A stretch of 64,000 nt of DNA. Source: Pichia kudriavzevii (lineage: Eukaryota > Ascomycota > Pichiomycetes > Pichiales > Pichiaceae). Location: NCBI RefSeq assembly GCF_003054445.1, contig NC_042506.1:1743501-1807500 (forward strand), given 5' to 3'. The position numbers were made by a program, and so were the translations under genes. This document shows, in pieces, positions 46,597-58,200 of the stretch. A model generated the notes under the pieces. The model had not been told where the DNA came from, searched no databases, and saw only the letters and a program-made list of their open reading frames with translations. How positions within the stretch are numbered: the stretch's first letter is position 1; the number at the start of each line of letters is the position of its first letter.

Positions 46597-48903
46597 ATGG
46601 CACTGATGGAAGAAGAAAGTACTGTTGATATTGTAATTGCACTGCAAACAGCGATTTCGCAGCTGAATGAGGTTCATACTCTAGGAGAATTGTTGAGATC
46701 TATCACTGGGGCTTATCCTATCGAAAGGAGCTTTATACTAAAATTATTGCTTCATTCGTTGCCCTCCTTGCAATGTAATTCACCTCTAATCTCACAAGTT
46801 GAAAGCTTCTTGAATTCAGATAACACAAACGTCGAAATTGTCGATATCCATACAATTTTTAATGAAGAGGTTCCAAAAATAATCCAACATTGCACATCAT
46901 TGGAAACTGAGGAGAAGAAGTCGATCTGTGATTCCATCATTGAATCGGTGAACATCAATGCAATTAGCTATGAATTTGATGATTTGCAGCAACCATTTGA
47001 GTCTTTTTTTAAAAGTCTAGTGTACAGGCTCAATTCCGAGTTTAGAAGATTTGAACTAACGGATGAATTACTTAATTGCATAAAAGATTCTAAAAGTTCC
47101 AGTTTGAATTTACTGAACTGGATTGATGGCTTTTACGAGCCTTTGAAAAGGCTAAACTCTATTATTGATACGTCATACACTCTTTTGGATTATGAGAAAC
47201 TACATTCCGTTGATGACAACATCCAATTAATGACTGCTGAAATTGAAAAAGGTTATGACAACAATATTATTAGAGAGATTCTTATCCCATACTTTGCTTA
47301 CATTGGCCCTGATGCATGGGAATCGTTTAATACATGGTTGATGAGATTTGGTCTGAAAATTTCGTCTGAAAAAGATACTAATGCTGCAAAATATAATGTT
47401 TTGCGAAATTTACTTGATAATGATGATCTTCTTCGACATTTAGATAAACAAGCTTCAGCAGTCAAAGTCAAATTTACCAAATACATTCTTTCCACGATTT
47501 TCTTATCTCCTGACACCAATTTAGAATTTTTTTTGGCATCAAAAGAGATATTGGTTCTTTTGAACTCTCTTAAGTTAGAGGATGGTGAGCCTTTTGATAT
47601 CACTTCAATAAATACAAAGAGTTTTCAAGATGTTTCTCGGTGCTTTGAAGCTAGTCACGCTGCCATTTCCTCTCTGATTGGAGTCATTGAGGTTGGTGAG
47701 ATTCTATACTCCAATAAACTATCTTTGATTGACATTGTTAAACTAGAAAGTTCAGAGAAAACCATCCAGAAAGAACAGTTAATTAAATATATCAGCACTG
47801 AAATAGGATATGATACAAAGTATGGCAAGTGTCAGTTGTTCCTGTCCTCAATAAACTCAACTTTGAGAAAAACTAATGTCTTCAATAAGATCTCCAACGA
47901 AGAACTGAATGAAGTCATACTACAAAAAATGCTTGAAATGAAACAATTTCAAATAATATCGCAAGTCTTTGGTAAAGAATGCACCCAACTCGAAAATGAA
48001 AAGTTTAATAATTTAGTTCTAAAACAATGTTGGGCTCTTTATAACAATGCATCTAACTGTGATCCGAAAATTGGTTCTTTGAGAGAATGTGTGGAATGCT
48101 TACAGTTATTAGATGAAAATCTTAGTAAGGTTAAAAGACTAAATGCATTAATTAAAGCGAATGAAAGAATTTTTGAGTGGAAATTTTACTTTGAACCCAA
48201 GGTACCAATCACACCAAAGAGAGTCCTTCAGTGCAATAATCCCCTTTTGATAATAAGACGTATTCTCGAACTAAATGATGATGCATATCTGTATGCGGGA
48301 GATTTGTACTACTTAGTAGTATTGTTGATAGACGGATTTGATGTCGTTGAACAAAGCCCATTATTCAAACATAAACATAAGTCGTTTGATGACGAGTCCA
48401 ATTTGTTAGTGTACAAAATCAAGCTTTTATGTTTGGAAGTTGCATCTGTGCTAGATTATAATTACTCATTTCAAACAGCATTCGCCCTTGTCTCTAATGC
48501 ATCACTTTATAAATTTGAAATTGAAGGTTTGTTCGACCTTGTTAGTGAGAATTGGTTTACCTTTTTCCAACTGTCGAAGAACGAGTATGAAGGCATTTCA
48601 GATCTTAAGGCTTTGAACGAAAAGCTTAAGTTACTGGGTCAAGTATTACTGATTGCCCCTACAGAGTACAATTCAAACGTGCTAGAACAGTGGCAGATGT
48701 TAAGATCTCATAAATCACAATTGATTCAATCCCAGGAACTGGAAATCCAATCCAAACTGAGACATAAGAATGTAAACCTCTCGTTAGGTGATGTTCAATC
48801 CAGATTGCAGAAATCCTTGAAATCTTCAGCAGATGAGCTACTGAATACCAACGGCACAGAAATAGGCAAAAGCATTGTTGGTTGGATCGTGGGTGCTAAT
48901 TAA
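46597..48903 (+). CDS. SEC39: Dsl1 complex tethering subunit SEC39
   Basis: Sec39 with Dsl1 and Tip20 forms the ER tether that captures COPI vesicles from the Golgi. The 768-residue, all-helical protein is a little longer than S. cerevisiae Sec39 (709). Despite low overall identity, blocks align in order: LLNWIDGFYEPLKRLNSIID, LNEVILQKMLEMKQFQIISQ followed by VFG, LKQCWALYNNASNCDPKIGS and, near the end, EYNSNVLEQWQMLRSHKSQL. There is no signal peptide or membrane segment, consistent with a peripheral protein. The ATG at 46597 gives MALMEEESTVDIVIAL. The seven upstream in-frame codons have no ATG. Confidence 0.82.
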   Translation: MALMEEESTVDIVIALQTAISQLNEVHTLGELLRSITGAYPIERSFILKLLLHSLPSLQCNSPLISQVESFLNSDNTNVEIVDIHTIFNEEVPKIIQHCTSLETEEKKSICDSIIESVNINAISYEFDDLQQPFESFFKSLVYRLNSEFRRFELTDELLNCIKDSKSSSLNLLNWIDGFYEPLKRLNSIIDTSYTLLDYEKLHSVDDNIQLMTAEIEKGYDNNIIREILIPYFAYIGPDAWESFNTWLMRFGLKISSEKDTNAAKYNVLRNLLDNDDLLRHLDKQASAVKVKFTKYILSTIFLSPDTNLEFFLASKEILVLLNSLKLEDGEPFDITSINTKSFQDVSRCFEASHAAISSLIGVIEVGEILYSNKLSLIDIVKLESSEKTIQKEQLIKYISTEIGYDTKYGKCQLFLSSINSTLRKTNVFNKISNEELNEVILQKMLEMKQFQIISQVFGKECTQLENEKFNNLVLKQCWALYNNASNCDPKIGSLRECVECLQLLDENLSKVKRLNALIKANERIFEWKFYFEPKVPITPKRVLQCNNPLLIIRRILELNDDAYLYAGDLYYLVVLLIDGFDVVEQSPLFKHKHKSFDDESNLLVYKIKLLCLEVASVLDYNYSFQTAFALVSNASLYKFEIEGLFDLVSENWFTFFQLSKNEYEGISDLKALNEKLKLLGQVLLIAPTEYNSNVLEQWQMLRSHKSQLIQSQELEIQSKLRHKNVNLSLGDVQSRLQKSLKSSADELLNTNGTEIGKSIVGWIVGAN

Positions 48904-48994
48904 CAAAGTAGTTCCTATAATGTATGTTTCTCTATAGCGATATATACAATGAACATTTCTATAAAATACTACTCACAATGTAAGTCTCCGGGGT

Positions 48995-51772
48995 CTATGG
49001 ATTGAAAAATTCTTTGCTAACCTCATTTAGTTCATCATCAGACAGACAGTCACCCATAAAATTGAAATTGAGCACCTCATCTTCTCTGTCTTCAGTCCGC
49101 CCAATTTCGTTTGTTATTTCAGGGGTTCTCACCGAAGGAGCTTCTTGTGATGCTCTTATAGCTTGCTGTCTCAGCAAATCATCAATTGAATTGCTTTTCT
49201 GTACTTTCAGACATGCATTACTTTGTTTCCTAGATTGGTATAATGGTTTTTTAGTAAACCTTTCAGGTGTAGCCGATAATTCGTTCAAATGTTTAAGCTG
49301 TGTTTGAGGACCTACCGGTACACTTGGATCAAACGAATTATCTGGAGTTTCCAGTAAGGTATTAGTGGAAATCTTTGCCCTCACAGTTTCAACATCTTCT
49401 AAGGTTTTATAAAAGTGTATAACTTTCGGATTGGTTCTAATTTTCTCTCCATTGAAATTCAGCACTTGTAAGCCACGCCGGTGCTCTGCTCTTGAAAGGG
49501 CAACATAGGCTTGACCATCTTCAAATATTCTTTTCAAATCGACAATAACATGTTTCAAAGTTTGGCCCTGGGCTTTATGAATAGATAAAGCCCATGCAAG
49601 CATCAGCGGAACTTGTTTCCTCTCAACCATCGGAACCCCTCTGTGATCATCTATAGTAAATCGTTCGTAATTCAACGCAACAATTCTGGAAGTTCTATCA
49701 GCTAGTTTGAAATTAATTATTGGTATAACTTTACCTCCAATGTCACTTCTCTCTAAATCTCTAATTAGCTGTATCTTCCTGTTAAGATTGTCCAGCAATT
49801 CATTGTTAGTCTCATTGTAGGACTCATCAGTGCCTTCTATGCTATCAGCCACGGAAGTCAACTTAGACAATGAAAGCTGCTCTTTTTTCAGAGTTTCCTC
49901 AATTTTAGCTTTCGATTTTTCAATAAAGTCGAAGATTGAATCAGTCGGCTCACGTGTATCAAAGTACTGATATGTTTTATAAGAACCTTCAACAGGTTCA
50001 TCCAATAACTTAGCATAAGACTGGAAGGTAGCATTATTCAAAAAGCCAATGACTGTACCCATAGATCCATTAACTAACGTTGAGTCTATATTTTTAATTA
50101 GCATAACCTGGGCATATGGTTTTAACACTAACACTTGTGGAGCAAGAAACGATTCAAGCATCTTTTTACCTTGCGGCTTATTAGCTAAAGAGCCCGTATC
50201 AACGGCTGTAAATGTAATACTAGGTCCTTTCAATTCTTTCAAACGCCTACTATTAGCTTCGTCGACTTCCCTTCTGGTTGAGAACAAATGCGTTGGTGGA
50301 AATGGTACATCTCTCGGATTTTGTAAAGGTTTAAATCTCTTGACGGTACTTTCACTAACATTTCCGCTTCTTATCTCTTCTAACATTTGCAGAAACTGAA
50401 GATCTGTTTTTTGTCTATATACTGTGGTCAACATGACCTGAACTTTAATGTGCTTTTTCCAAAACTCACTTTCAAATGCAAACTTCATACTGGAGTCACG
50501 TGAAACAGGAGGAAGCTGATAAAAGTCACCACATAAAATAACTTGAACGCCACCAAAGGGCTTCTTAGATCGTTTCCGCAGGCGTGCCAATTGATCCAGC
50601 TTATCTAGTAATCTGCCATCAATCATTGAAACTTCGTCAATAATTAAAACCTGGAGTCCATCCCATCTCTCAAGAGCATTGGTATTTCGCTTCAGCTTTC
50701 TATTGATCTCAGCGGCAGACCCTTCTCCCAATCCTATACCAGTATAAGAGTTAATAGTCATTCCTCCAATATTATATGCAGCCAATCCAGTAGATGCAGT
50801 AACACCTACTGCCAAGGGGTTGTCACCGTATTGCTGTTTTAACTCCTTCACAAGTGTCCTCAATAGAAGTGACTTTCCTGTTCCTGCAGCACCTGTATAA
50901 AAAAGATTGTACCCCTCCTTGGCCAATTGAATAACACTTTCCTGTTCTTTGCTTAATGTAATGGCAACAGATTCTTCGACTTTTTTCTCTTTCTTTACTG
51001 CCATTTGCTCAGTCAATTCAAGTTTATTTTCGGCTTGGTGGTGTGCAAACCTCTTTTGGTCTATTCTTATAATATCAGTATCTTCATTTGCAATATTTTT
51101 TGATGATGAACATGGCCGTAAATCGACGTTTAATTTCACAGGGGAGGAAGGTACTTTAAATTCAACGGATTGTTCTATCACAAAATCCTCCTTTTTATCG
51201 ATATTTTGGGCTATTTCTTCTTCCTTTTGAGTCGAAGTAAACAGATTCTTCAATTGCTTTGTCACCTTTATTGGTCCACTAGTCTCGGTATCACTAACGA
51301 TGGGAACATGATCGTTGGTAGTAAAGTCTGACTTCGTAGCTAAAATGGGGATTTCCTCTAAATATTTGACAATTATATTTCTTGATTCAGTAAACATCTT
51401 ACCATGATCGGGGTATTTGGATTCCATCCTGTCAAGCACGGATATCAATTTTAAACAATCCTCTTCCAAATTTGACATTTCTTCTAAACCATCAAGAACA
51501 TTGGCTATTCTATTACCACGGTATTCTACATTATCTTCTGCATGTCCAAACAATTCTAGTTTAGGTTTTTTTTGAGAGACTGATTCTGAAAAGCTCATTG
51601 AATCAAATATGCTATCATCTTGTAAAGTTTGCCTTTTGGCATTGTTCATGACTTCTGTACGAGACGACATTACCTTTTGCGACGACATTGCACGAAAAGG
51701 TCCTCGGTTAGAATATCCTGTTCTTATAGTATTCCTCAAAAATAGAGATAAGTTGTTTCGCAGTTTTAACAT
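48995..51772 (-). CDS. PIF1: 5'-3' DNA helicase PIF1 (nuclear and mitochondrial forms)
   Basis: Pif1 unwinds G-quadruplexes and R-loops, limits telomerase, promotes break-induced replication and maintains mitochondrial DNA. The 925-residue protein has a long N-terminal region and then the superfamily 1B core. The core comprises Walker A GAAGTGKSLLL (near residue 294), GVTASTGLAAYNIGG, Walker B LIIDEVSMIDG (near 377), the Pif1 signature around GGVQVILCGDFYQLPPVS, MLTTVYRQ, MLAWALSIHKAQGQTLKHVI and QAYVALSRAEHRRGLQVLNF. The first ATG (51770-51772) gives MLKLRNNLSLFLRNTIRTGY, an Arg-rich mitochondrial presequence. A second ATG at 51688 (MSSQKVMSSR) would give the nuclear form, paralleling S. cerevisiae PIF1. 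RRM3 is the alternative name within the family. Confidence 0.92.
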   Translation of the reverse strand: MLKLRNNLSLFLRNTIRTGYSNRGPFRAMSSQKVMSSRTEVMNNAKRQTLQDDSIFDSMSFSESVSQKKPKLELFGHAEDNVEYRGNRIANVLDGLEEMSNLEEDCLKLISVLDRMESKYPDHGKMFTESRNIIVKYLEEIPILATKSDFTTNDHVPIVSDTETSGPIKVTKQLKNLFTSTQKEEEIAQNIDKKEDFVIEQSVEFKVPSSPVKLNVDLRPCSSSKNIANEDTDIIRIDQKRFAHHQAENKLELTEQMAVKKEKKVEESVAITLSKEQESVIQLAKEGYNLFYTGAAGTGKSLLLRTLVKELKQQYGDNPLAVGVTASTGLAAYNIGGMTINSYTGIGLGEGSAAEINRKLKRNTNALERWDGLQVLIIDEVSMIDGRLLDKLDQLARLRKRSKKPFGGVQVILCGDFYQLPPVSRDSSMKFAFESEFWKKHIKVQVMLTTVYRQKTDLQFLQMLEEIRSGNVSESTVKRFKPLQNPRDVPFPPTHLFSTRREVDEANSRRLKELKGPSITFTAVDTGSLANKPQGKKMLESFLAPQVLVLKPYAQVMLIKNIDSTLVNGSMGTVIGFLNNATFQSYAKLLDEPVEGSYKTYQYFDTREPTDSIFDFIEKSKAKIEETLKKEQLSLSKLTSVADSIEGTDESYNETNNELLDNLNRKIQLIRDLERSDIGGKVIPIINFKLADRTSRIVALNYERFTIDDHRGVPMVERKQVPLMLAWALSIHKAQGQTLKHVIVDLKRIFEDGQAYVALSRAEHRRGLQVLNFNGEKIRTNPKVIHFYKTLEDVETVRAKISTNTLLETPDNSFDPSVPVGPQTQLKHLNELSATPERFTKKPLYQSRKQSNACLKVQKSNSIDDLLRQQAIRASQEAPSVRTPEITNEIGRTEDREDEVLNFNFMGDCLSDDELNEVSKEFFNP

Positions 51773-52239
51773 GGTAACCCTCACTGCTACACTGGTATAA
51801 GATGGTAGATTATTTCTTCGGCAAGTTCAAACAAGAAACTAACGCGTCAGAAACAAACAAAAAAACGTAGTATTCCTCTACTTCAACTGGTTCTAAGGAT
51901 TGCCAAGTAATAAAAAACGAAAACCTTATTTTTCCAGAGCAGTGTATTTGAAGTGAGTTTGCAGTATTAAAATTAGAACGAGAGGTCTACCTTATGTAAC
52001 CTAAAGGATGGATAAAGACCTTTCCAGGTGAAAATACCAAAAAAAGATTAAAAAAAAAAGTGATATAGCGATGCATAGTGTTTTCCGCGAAAGTTTTAAA
52101 AAAAATAAAAGAAACGTACCTTAAGAACCCAGGGGCAACTAAGCCAAACATAACTTGATCATTCTTGAGATAATTATTTCAAGGTCAAGAGACATCCGTA
52201 GAAGGACATCGCAAACAAGTCTTGTATACTACTGTCATT
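51773..52239. promoter_or_regulatory. Divergent promoter PIF1/TOM1 with MCB and SCB boxes
   Basis: This 467-bp region contains ACGCGT (51842-51847), the MCB hexamer bound by MBF, 70 bp upstream of PIF1. It also contains CGCGAAA (52086-52092), an SCB core, between the two genes. Both point to G1/S expression, which fits a replication helicase. Several A-tracts (for example around 52046-52060) are likely nucleosome-poor. Confidence 0.5.
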
Positions 52240-55200
52240 ATGCTTATTGTCTCAAAAGATTCATTTGAAGCTGACAATGATATCGTATGTGCATATTATT
52301 TTTTTTCTGCGATGATTAATTAATGCATTCATCCATGTGTGATCAATCAATGAGTGCTATTTATTAAAATTACGTTTATCCAACCGAATACTAACCTATT
52401 ATTACAGCCGAAGACGTTGAAAAATCGTGTTGAGGATTTATGCAACTGTCCAATAAGTGAATTTGCTAAGAAGCTAAACTCACTGTCTCTAAAAACATGG
52501 GATGGTACGCATCCAAATTTAAAGCATTATGTTCCTTTATTAAACAAAATTGACTCAATTTTTGAGGAACATATTAAAAAGTACAAGCTATCGGAAGATC
52601 AGATTTTGCCAGTTGATGTTCCTTATGATGAGGTTGAACTTCTTACTACATGTCTTAACTATTCATATCAGCTTCTTGAATATAGTACAAGTAGAGATAT
52701 TTACAATTCCCATGGATATGTTGCAGATTTAATGTTTTCTAACAATATTGACATTAAGATATCAGCTTTAAAATTGATCTGTTGTCTCTCTGAAAAATTT
52801 GCCTCTCACTATCCCATGAAGTTTTCTCTATCTAAGAAGCACCGGGATTTGTTGATCAGTTTCATCAAAACATTTCCTCCAAACACTATTGGATCAGAGC
52901 CTGGTCCAGTTCCTATTACTGTTAAGAGCATTGATCAAGAACAACATACTACGACTATTAGGTCGCCATCTGTTGTTTCTGATCAGAATAGCCCATCACC
53001 AAATAAGAAGCACAAGAAATCAAAGAGTAAGGATAATAAGGACGGAAATAACATCAGTCTCTATGATTGTTTGCGCTCAGATACCACTATCCCCGTTAGA
53101 TGGACATCACTTAATTATGAATACTATTATACTGGTATTACTGCAAAAGTTCAAAACTCCAAACAAAGCGATAGCAGAGAAAAAAAGGCAAAAAAACAAA
53201 AGAAGGTTAAAAAGTCTGCTCTTGGTGAAGGATTGCGTACATTTTCTTTGACATCCGAATCATTGAAAAAATTATCCCTGCAACAAATCTTTGACAAAGC
53301 AGCTACAGTTATTCCCAAGGAGAAATGGACTGATTTTGTTCTACATGTCTATATTGCAATTGCTTACAGTGGCTCAGATTTTGACTGTCTTGCTCTACGT
53401 GGAAAATTAGTTACTTTTAAATGCTGCTCTGTTGCTGCGGCTTCCGCTAATATTAGCTATAGTTCATTTGTTGGTTTAGTGTTTGATGAGGAACCATACC
53501 TTTTAAGCTACATGTGTGATCTCATTAATCCGGACAACCACGTTCCAAGAGAACCAGTTATTGCAACACTAAGAGCATTTGTTAATATTTCAAATAAAAG
53601 AAATGGGGCTTCTGATTTAATGAGAGCCTTGAGTGGTAATGTCAATCATGGCCTCTTATTTCACATATTGAAGCATACATATAAAGTAGTCGTTGATGGT
53701 ACTTTTAATAATGATCAGGCCTATATGAACTATTTATACAATATACTTGCTAATTTGATTGAGAGTAAATCTTTGGCTTCACATTTGCGTTCCGCTGGTC
53801 TGATGAAAATCTTTCTAGATTTTCTCTCTTTGAGAAACAATTACAGAATGACAAGATCTGGACCACTTCATTTAATTGAAATATTTATTGAACGGTCTGT
53901 CGATGCATTTGATGATTTTGTTGCAAATGATGGTTTTAATGTGATTATTTCTCTACTTGAATTTGAAGTTGATTTTGCCATTGAAAACCCAGATTACGAA
54001 GGTGGCGCACCAAAGGAAGCGAATTTATCCCATTTAATAACTGCCAGACAAGTAAAGTTGCTAAATTTTCTTCTCAAGTTGGTTATATCATTGATTTCTA
54101 CATATCCAGGTGATCAGATGAGAAATTTATATGACTCTCCCATGTTGAAAAGCTTGATTAAAATCCTAAAGAATATCAAAATTTTTGGTCATGAATTGTT
54201 ATTCAATTGTGTGAGAATCATTGGAACCATTATCAACAATGAGCCAACTGCTTATTCTATCCTAAGTGAAGCTTGTGTGATTGATACGTTCATCGAGAGT
54301 TTTGACACTTTTTTGGTCCCCAATAGTGACCTATTATTAGAGTTGCCTGATACTATCAATGCCATTGCATTGAACAATAGTGGATTGAGCAAAATTAAGG
54401 AATACAACATTATCCCTAGATTGTTTTCTATTTTTAGGGACGTTAAGATTTGTAAGCAATTAGTGGTAATTGAAAACGTCATGAATTTAGGACATGCAGT
54501 AGATGAGTTGGCCAGACATCACCCAGAACTTAAGGATACTATAAGTGCAGAAATATTGCGGTTAATAGACGAAATTCCGAATTTGGTTAGATTTGAAGCT
54601 ATTGATTTTTATCAGTCCAAAAACGGATCACTATATCATAGCCAAGAAGAAGAGAATATTCATACTGAAGAAGGGAACCACAGTCTGGTGAGGTGGGATA
54701 ACTATGAGCAATCGGTTATTATTCAATGTGCCCTTATATTTTTGTCTTCAATTTTTGAAAATGTGAAGGATTGGAAGAAATTATTTACCCAAATCAACAT
54801 GAATAACTTCTTTAAATTTATTTGTTTGGAGAATGCGCCATTTGATTACTCCCTGTCTAAGACAATCATCCACTTTAGAAATATCATTAAATATATTGAT
54901 CAAACTTCACGTTCCCACTGCTTACCGTTTTTAAAAGATCGTATTGTTGACACCCTGGGCAGTCTCGAAGAGTTTACTAATTTTGCAAGTGAAGATGTTT
55001 CCTTTTTCCAACAATTTGAAATGAGAAAAGATGGCAATTCGCAGAGAAAGGCTCATAATGTGCTTTCAAAGTTAGGTATAATGAACTGTCTACTATTCGT
55101 GATGTCTGATTTCTACTCAAAGTTGCACAAATACCAGCCAAACAAAATTCTCGATATTGCGGAATTATTCGGTTCGGAATCTGGATTGAAGCTGATTGAA

Positions 55201-58200
55201 CGCCTTTGTTTATTTTTTAGAAGACTAACATTAGAAGAAGTTATACTGCATGTGAATACACCAACTGAAGTGGCTAAGAACGCTTTCACTCTAGTCCAAG
55301 CTATTTCACCCAAACAGAAAGAAATAGGTTACTCTTCTTCAGAAAATGGAGATTGGGAGGGAACGAGTGCAAAGTTTAAGAACATATCAATTTTGTATTT
55401 TAATTTTTCACGTTCAAAATTTTGGTTAAGAAACATTTTCAACAGTTTTTGTTCAATCAATTATGGTAGGAGATCAGATAACAGGACTTTGTTTGGTATC
55501 GCTACACGCTACGCAGTTGGTATCATTGACAAATATACAACGACTATGATGGATATGTTGGTCAGCCTTAAAACAAAACATCAGCAAATTAGATGCGGCT
55601 TTATTTTTTGCCTATTGAACCAGTTATATTTAAATTTATTTCAATCTTTTGGAGGCTCATCTCCTGTGAATCCAACTATGAGCATATGTCTTTTACAAAA
55701 CAAAAACTATCCGGTTTTGAAGAACCTTGCAGTAGAAGTGTTTGCCTTGTTGGGTACCCTTGACGTTGCAAAGATAAAGAAAGCATCAGAGCAAGAATTT
55801 ATAACAATTGAGCTAGAAAGTCTTGCGTTAGCCCTGGCTTCCGAGATTCTTCATATTCACGCTGATGTTGGATCAGTCAATACAATTGGCTCAATTCCAA
55901 ATGGTGATAAAATGTACTCCTACTTGAGAAAAGATGCTGAAGAATACTATAATATGGAGGTTATTGTCAGCCTTCAAGTACAAGCTGCAATTGCGAATTT
56001 TGTCATGTTGCAAGAGCTTTTATCTGACTCTGGACTCAAGCTACTTGAAAGGTATCCGGATCACATACCTGATTCACTCATGGAGGGAATTGTTGAAATC
56101 AGTAAAAGTGCATTTGCTAGTTTTGAAACTGATCGTTTGAGGTTTAGAGGTAGGTTATTCCCTATCTCTGCGGCCACCACTTCGCCTTCGGACTACAATA
56201 TTGCTTTTCTAAAGGATGTTGGTTTTTCAGACGAAGAAGCAAAGGAAGTCTTAGTCTTTTATAACGATGATATGGAGGCCATCCTTAGAGAAGATGAAGA
56301 ATCGCTTGCAGAGAACTTCAGTTCAAGGTCTTTGAACTGGAAAGCCCTTCTAAACCGGAAGTATATTCCTCCCCATATCGAGCCAGTTAAATTGAACTAT
56401 TTACCAAAATATGATATTGATACAATTGATGATCTTTATTTTCACAGAAGCACTAATGAATCTACATTTATTAATTACTGGATTGAAATTGTTCAGTTGT
56501 ATCCAAAATTAGCAAGTAATATTTCAAGTCTAATTGTTGCTATCTTCGGAAGACCTCTACATGAAAAAATGGAGGACATTATTAACCCGTTGTTCCATAC
56601 CATTACCCTGATGGATTTTAGCAGCAACAACGAATCGTTGAGCAACAAGATTTCATCTACTTTGACATTGGTTGGTTTTATCCTAAGCAACTTGTCGTTT
56701 ACAAAGTACTTTTCTATGATTGAGAAGTTTGGAACATTTTTATCAGCTCATATCATCGAAAAAAATATTGAAAAATCGTGGTTTTCTAGTGCTTTGATGA
56801 TTTTTACCAAAATATTCTCAGAGGTGATTGTTCCCTATGCCCCAGCTGCTCCAAAAGTCAGTGATCCATCCAAATATCCACCTTACTTGGTATCGATTCC
56901 TGATACACCAGTTATTAAGGCGGAACTTGAAAATTCAATATTGAGCTTAGTTTTAAACATTGAAAAAATACAAACAGACAAACTGTTGATTGAGGTAACG
57001 AACATCATTGTTTTGCTTTGTAACACTGATGAAAGAATTTGTCTTCTTGCTAAATCAAGGGTGCTCAAATCTCTAATAAGTTTTGTCAGGAACAACAAGT
57101 GCTCCACTCAAATACATTCTCAAATCATTAATGTCATTCGAAGATCTGTCGAATGTGACCAAGTAGTTAAGAACTTTTTCCAAAAAGAAATTACATCCAT
57201 TTTGAAAGCAAAAAGCGACGCCAAAAAACCGAAAACCAAAGATTTGAAGGTTTTTTTGGATGAAAACTCTGCTCTTGTTTTAAGAAATGCAGCATTGTTT
57301 GCAGAGGTTATTGGGGAAAAGTGTATCCTAAAAAAGGCAAACAGGAATTTCAAATCTCCTTTGATATCTCTTATGACTTCTGAAGATATGTCTATATTGG
57401 AAAGACATGGAATCTCTACCAAAGGAGGTAAATCATATGAATCCACTAACACCACGGATATTATGTATTTTCTTCTCTCGGAACTAATGGTCATTAGTAG
57501 GAAAGAGATTATGGAAGATGTCAATCGAAGCGTCAAAGAAAAGGAGATTCAAAATAAAGGAGAGGCGGAAAGGAAGAGAAAAAATGAAACTAACGAAATA
57601 ATTGGTAACAATCGAAAACTAGCGTATGTTGTTTTTTTGCTCCAGACGGTTGCTGAGCTGCTTTTCTCTTACACTTCATGTAAAACGGCTTTCTTGACCT
57701 TCTCTAAGAAAATGAAGTCCAATGATAGTAAAAAGCCACGCTCCACTGCTTTGAATATGTTAATTCACAAGTTCATTACTGTCAATCCGTTTGAGAAAGA
57801 AGCTAATGAGCTTCACAATGTTCATGAATTACTTACATCTTTGGGGTCTGCATGTATCATGGGATTAGTTTCAACTGTCCCTGTTGAAGGCGCAGAATAT
57901 ATCGATTCCAAAATGGTAGATGAAAGCATCGCCTTTTCAAGAAAATTCACAGTCGATATTATAATCAAGATATTAAAAGAAACTGAATTTTCTAAAAAGA
58001 GTTCAATTATTAAATATGGTAGAATTGTTGATCTTATTAACCTCTCTAGAAAACTGTGTGGTGAGAGCTTGGGAAATGTTGTATCTGTTGCTGTTGATTT
58101 GGAGGCGACTAAAAATGATAGTTTCTATATGGCAAAGGAGCTGTTGGATAAAAAATTCACTAATGTTGCTACAGGTATAATTGCACGCCTAGATATGAAC

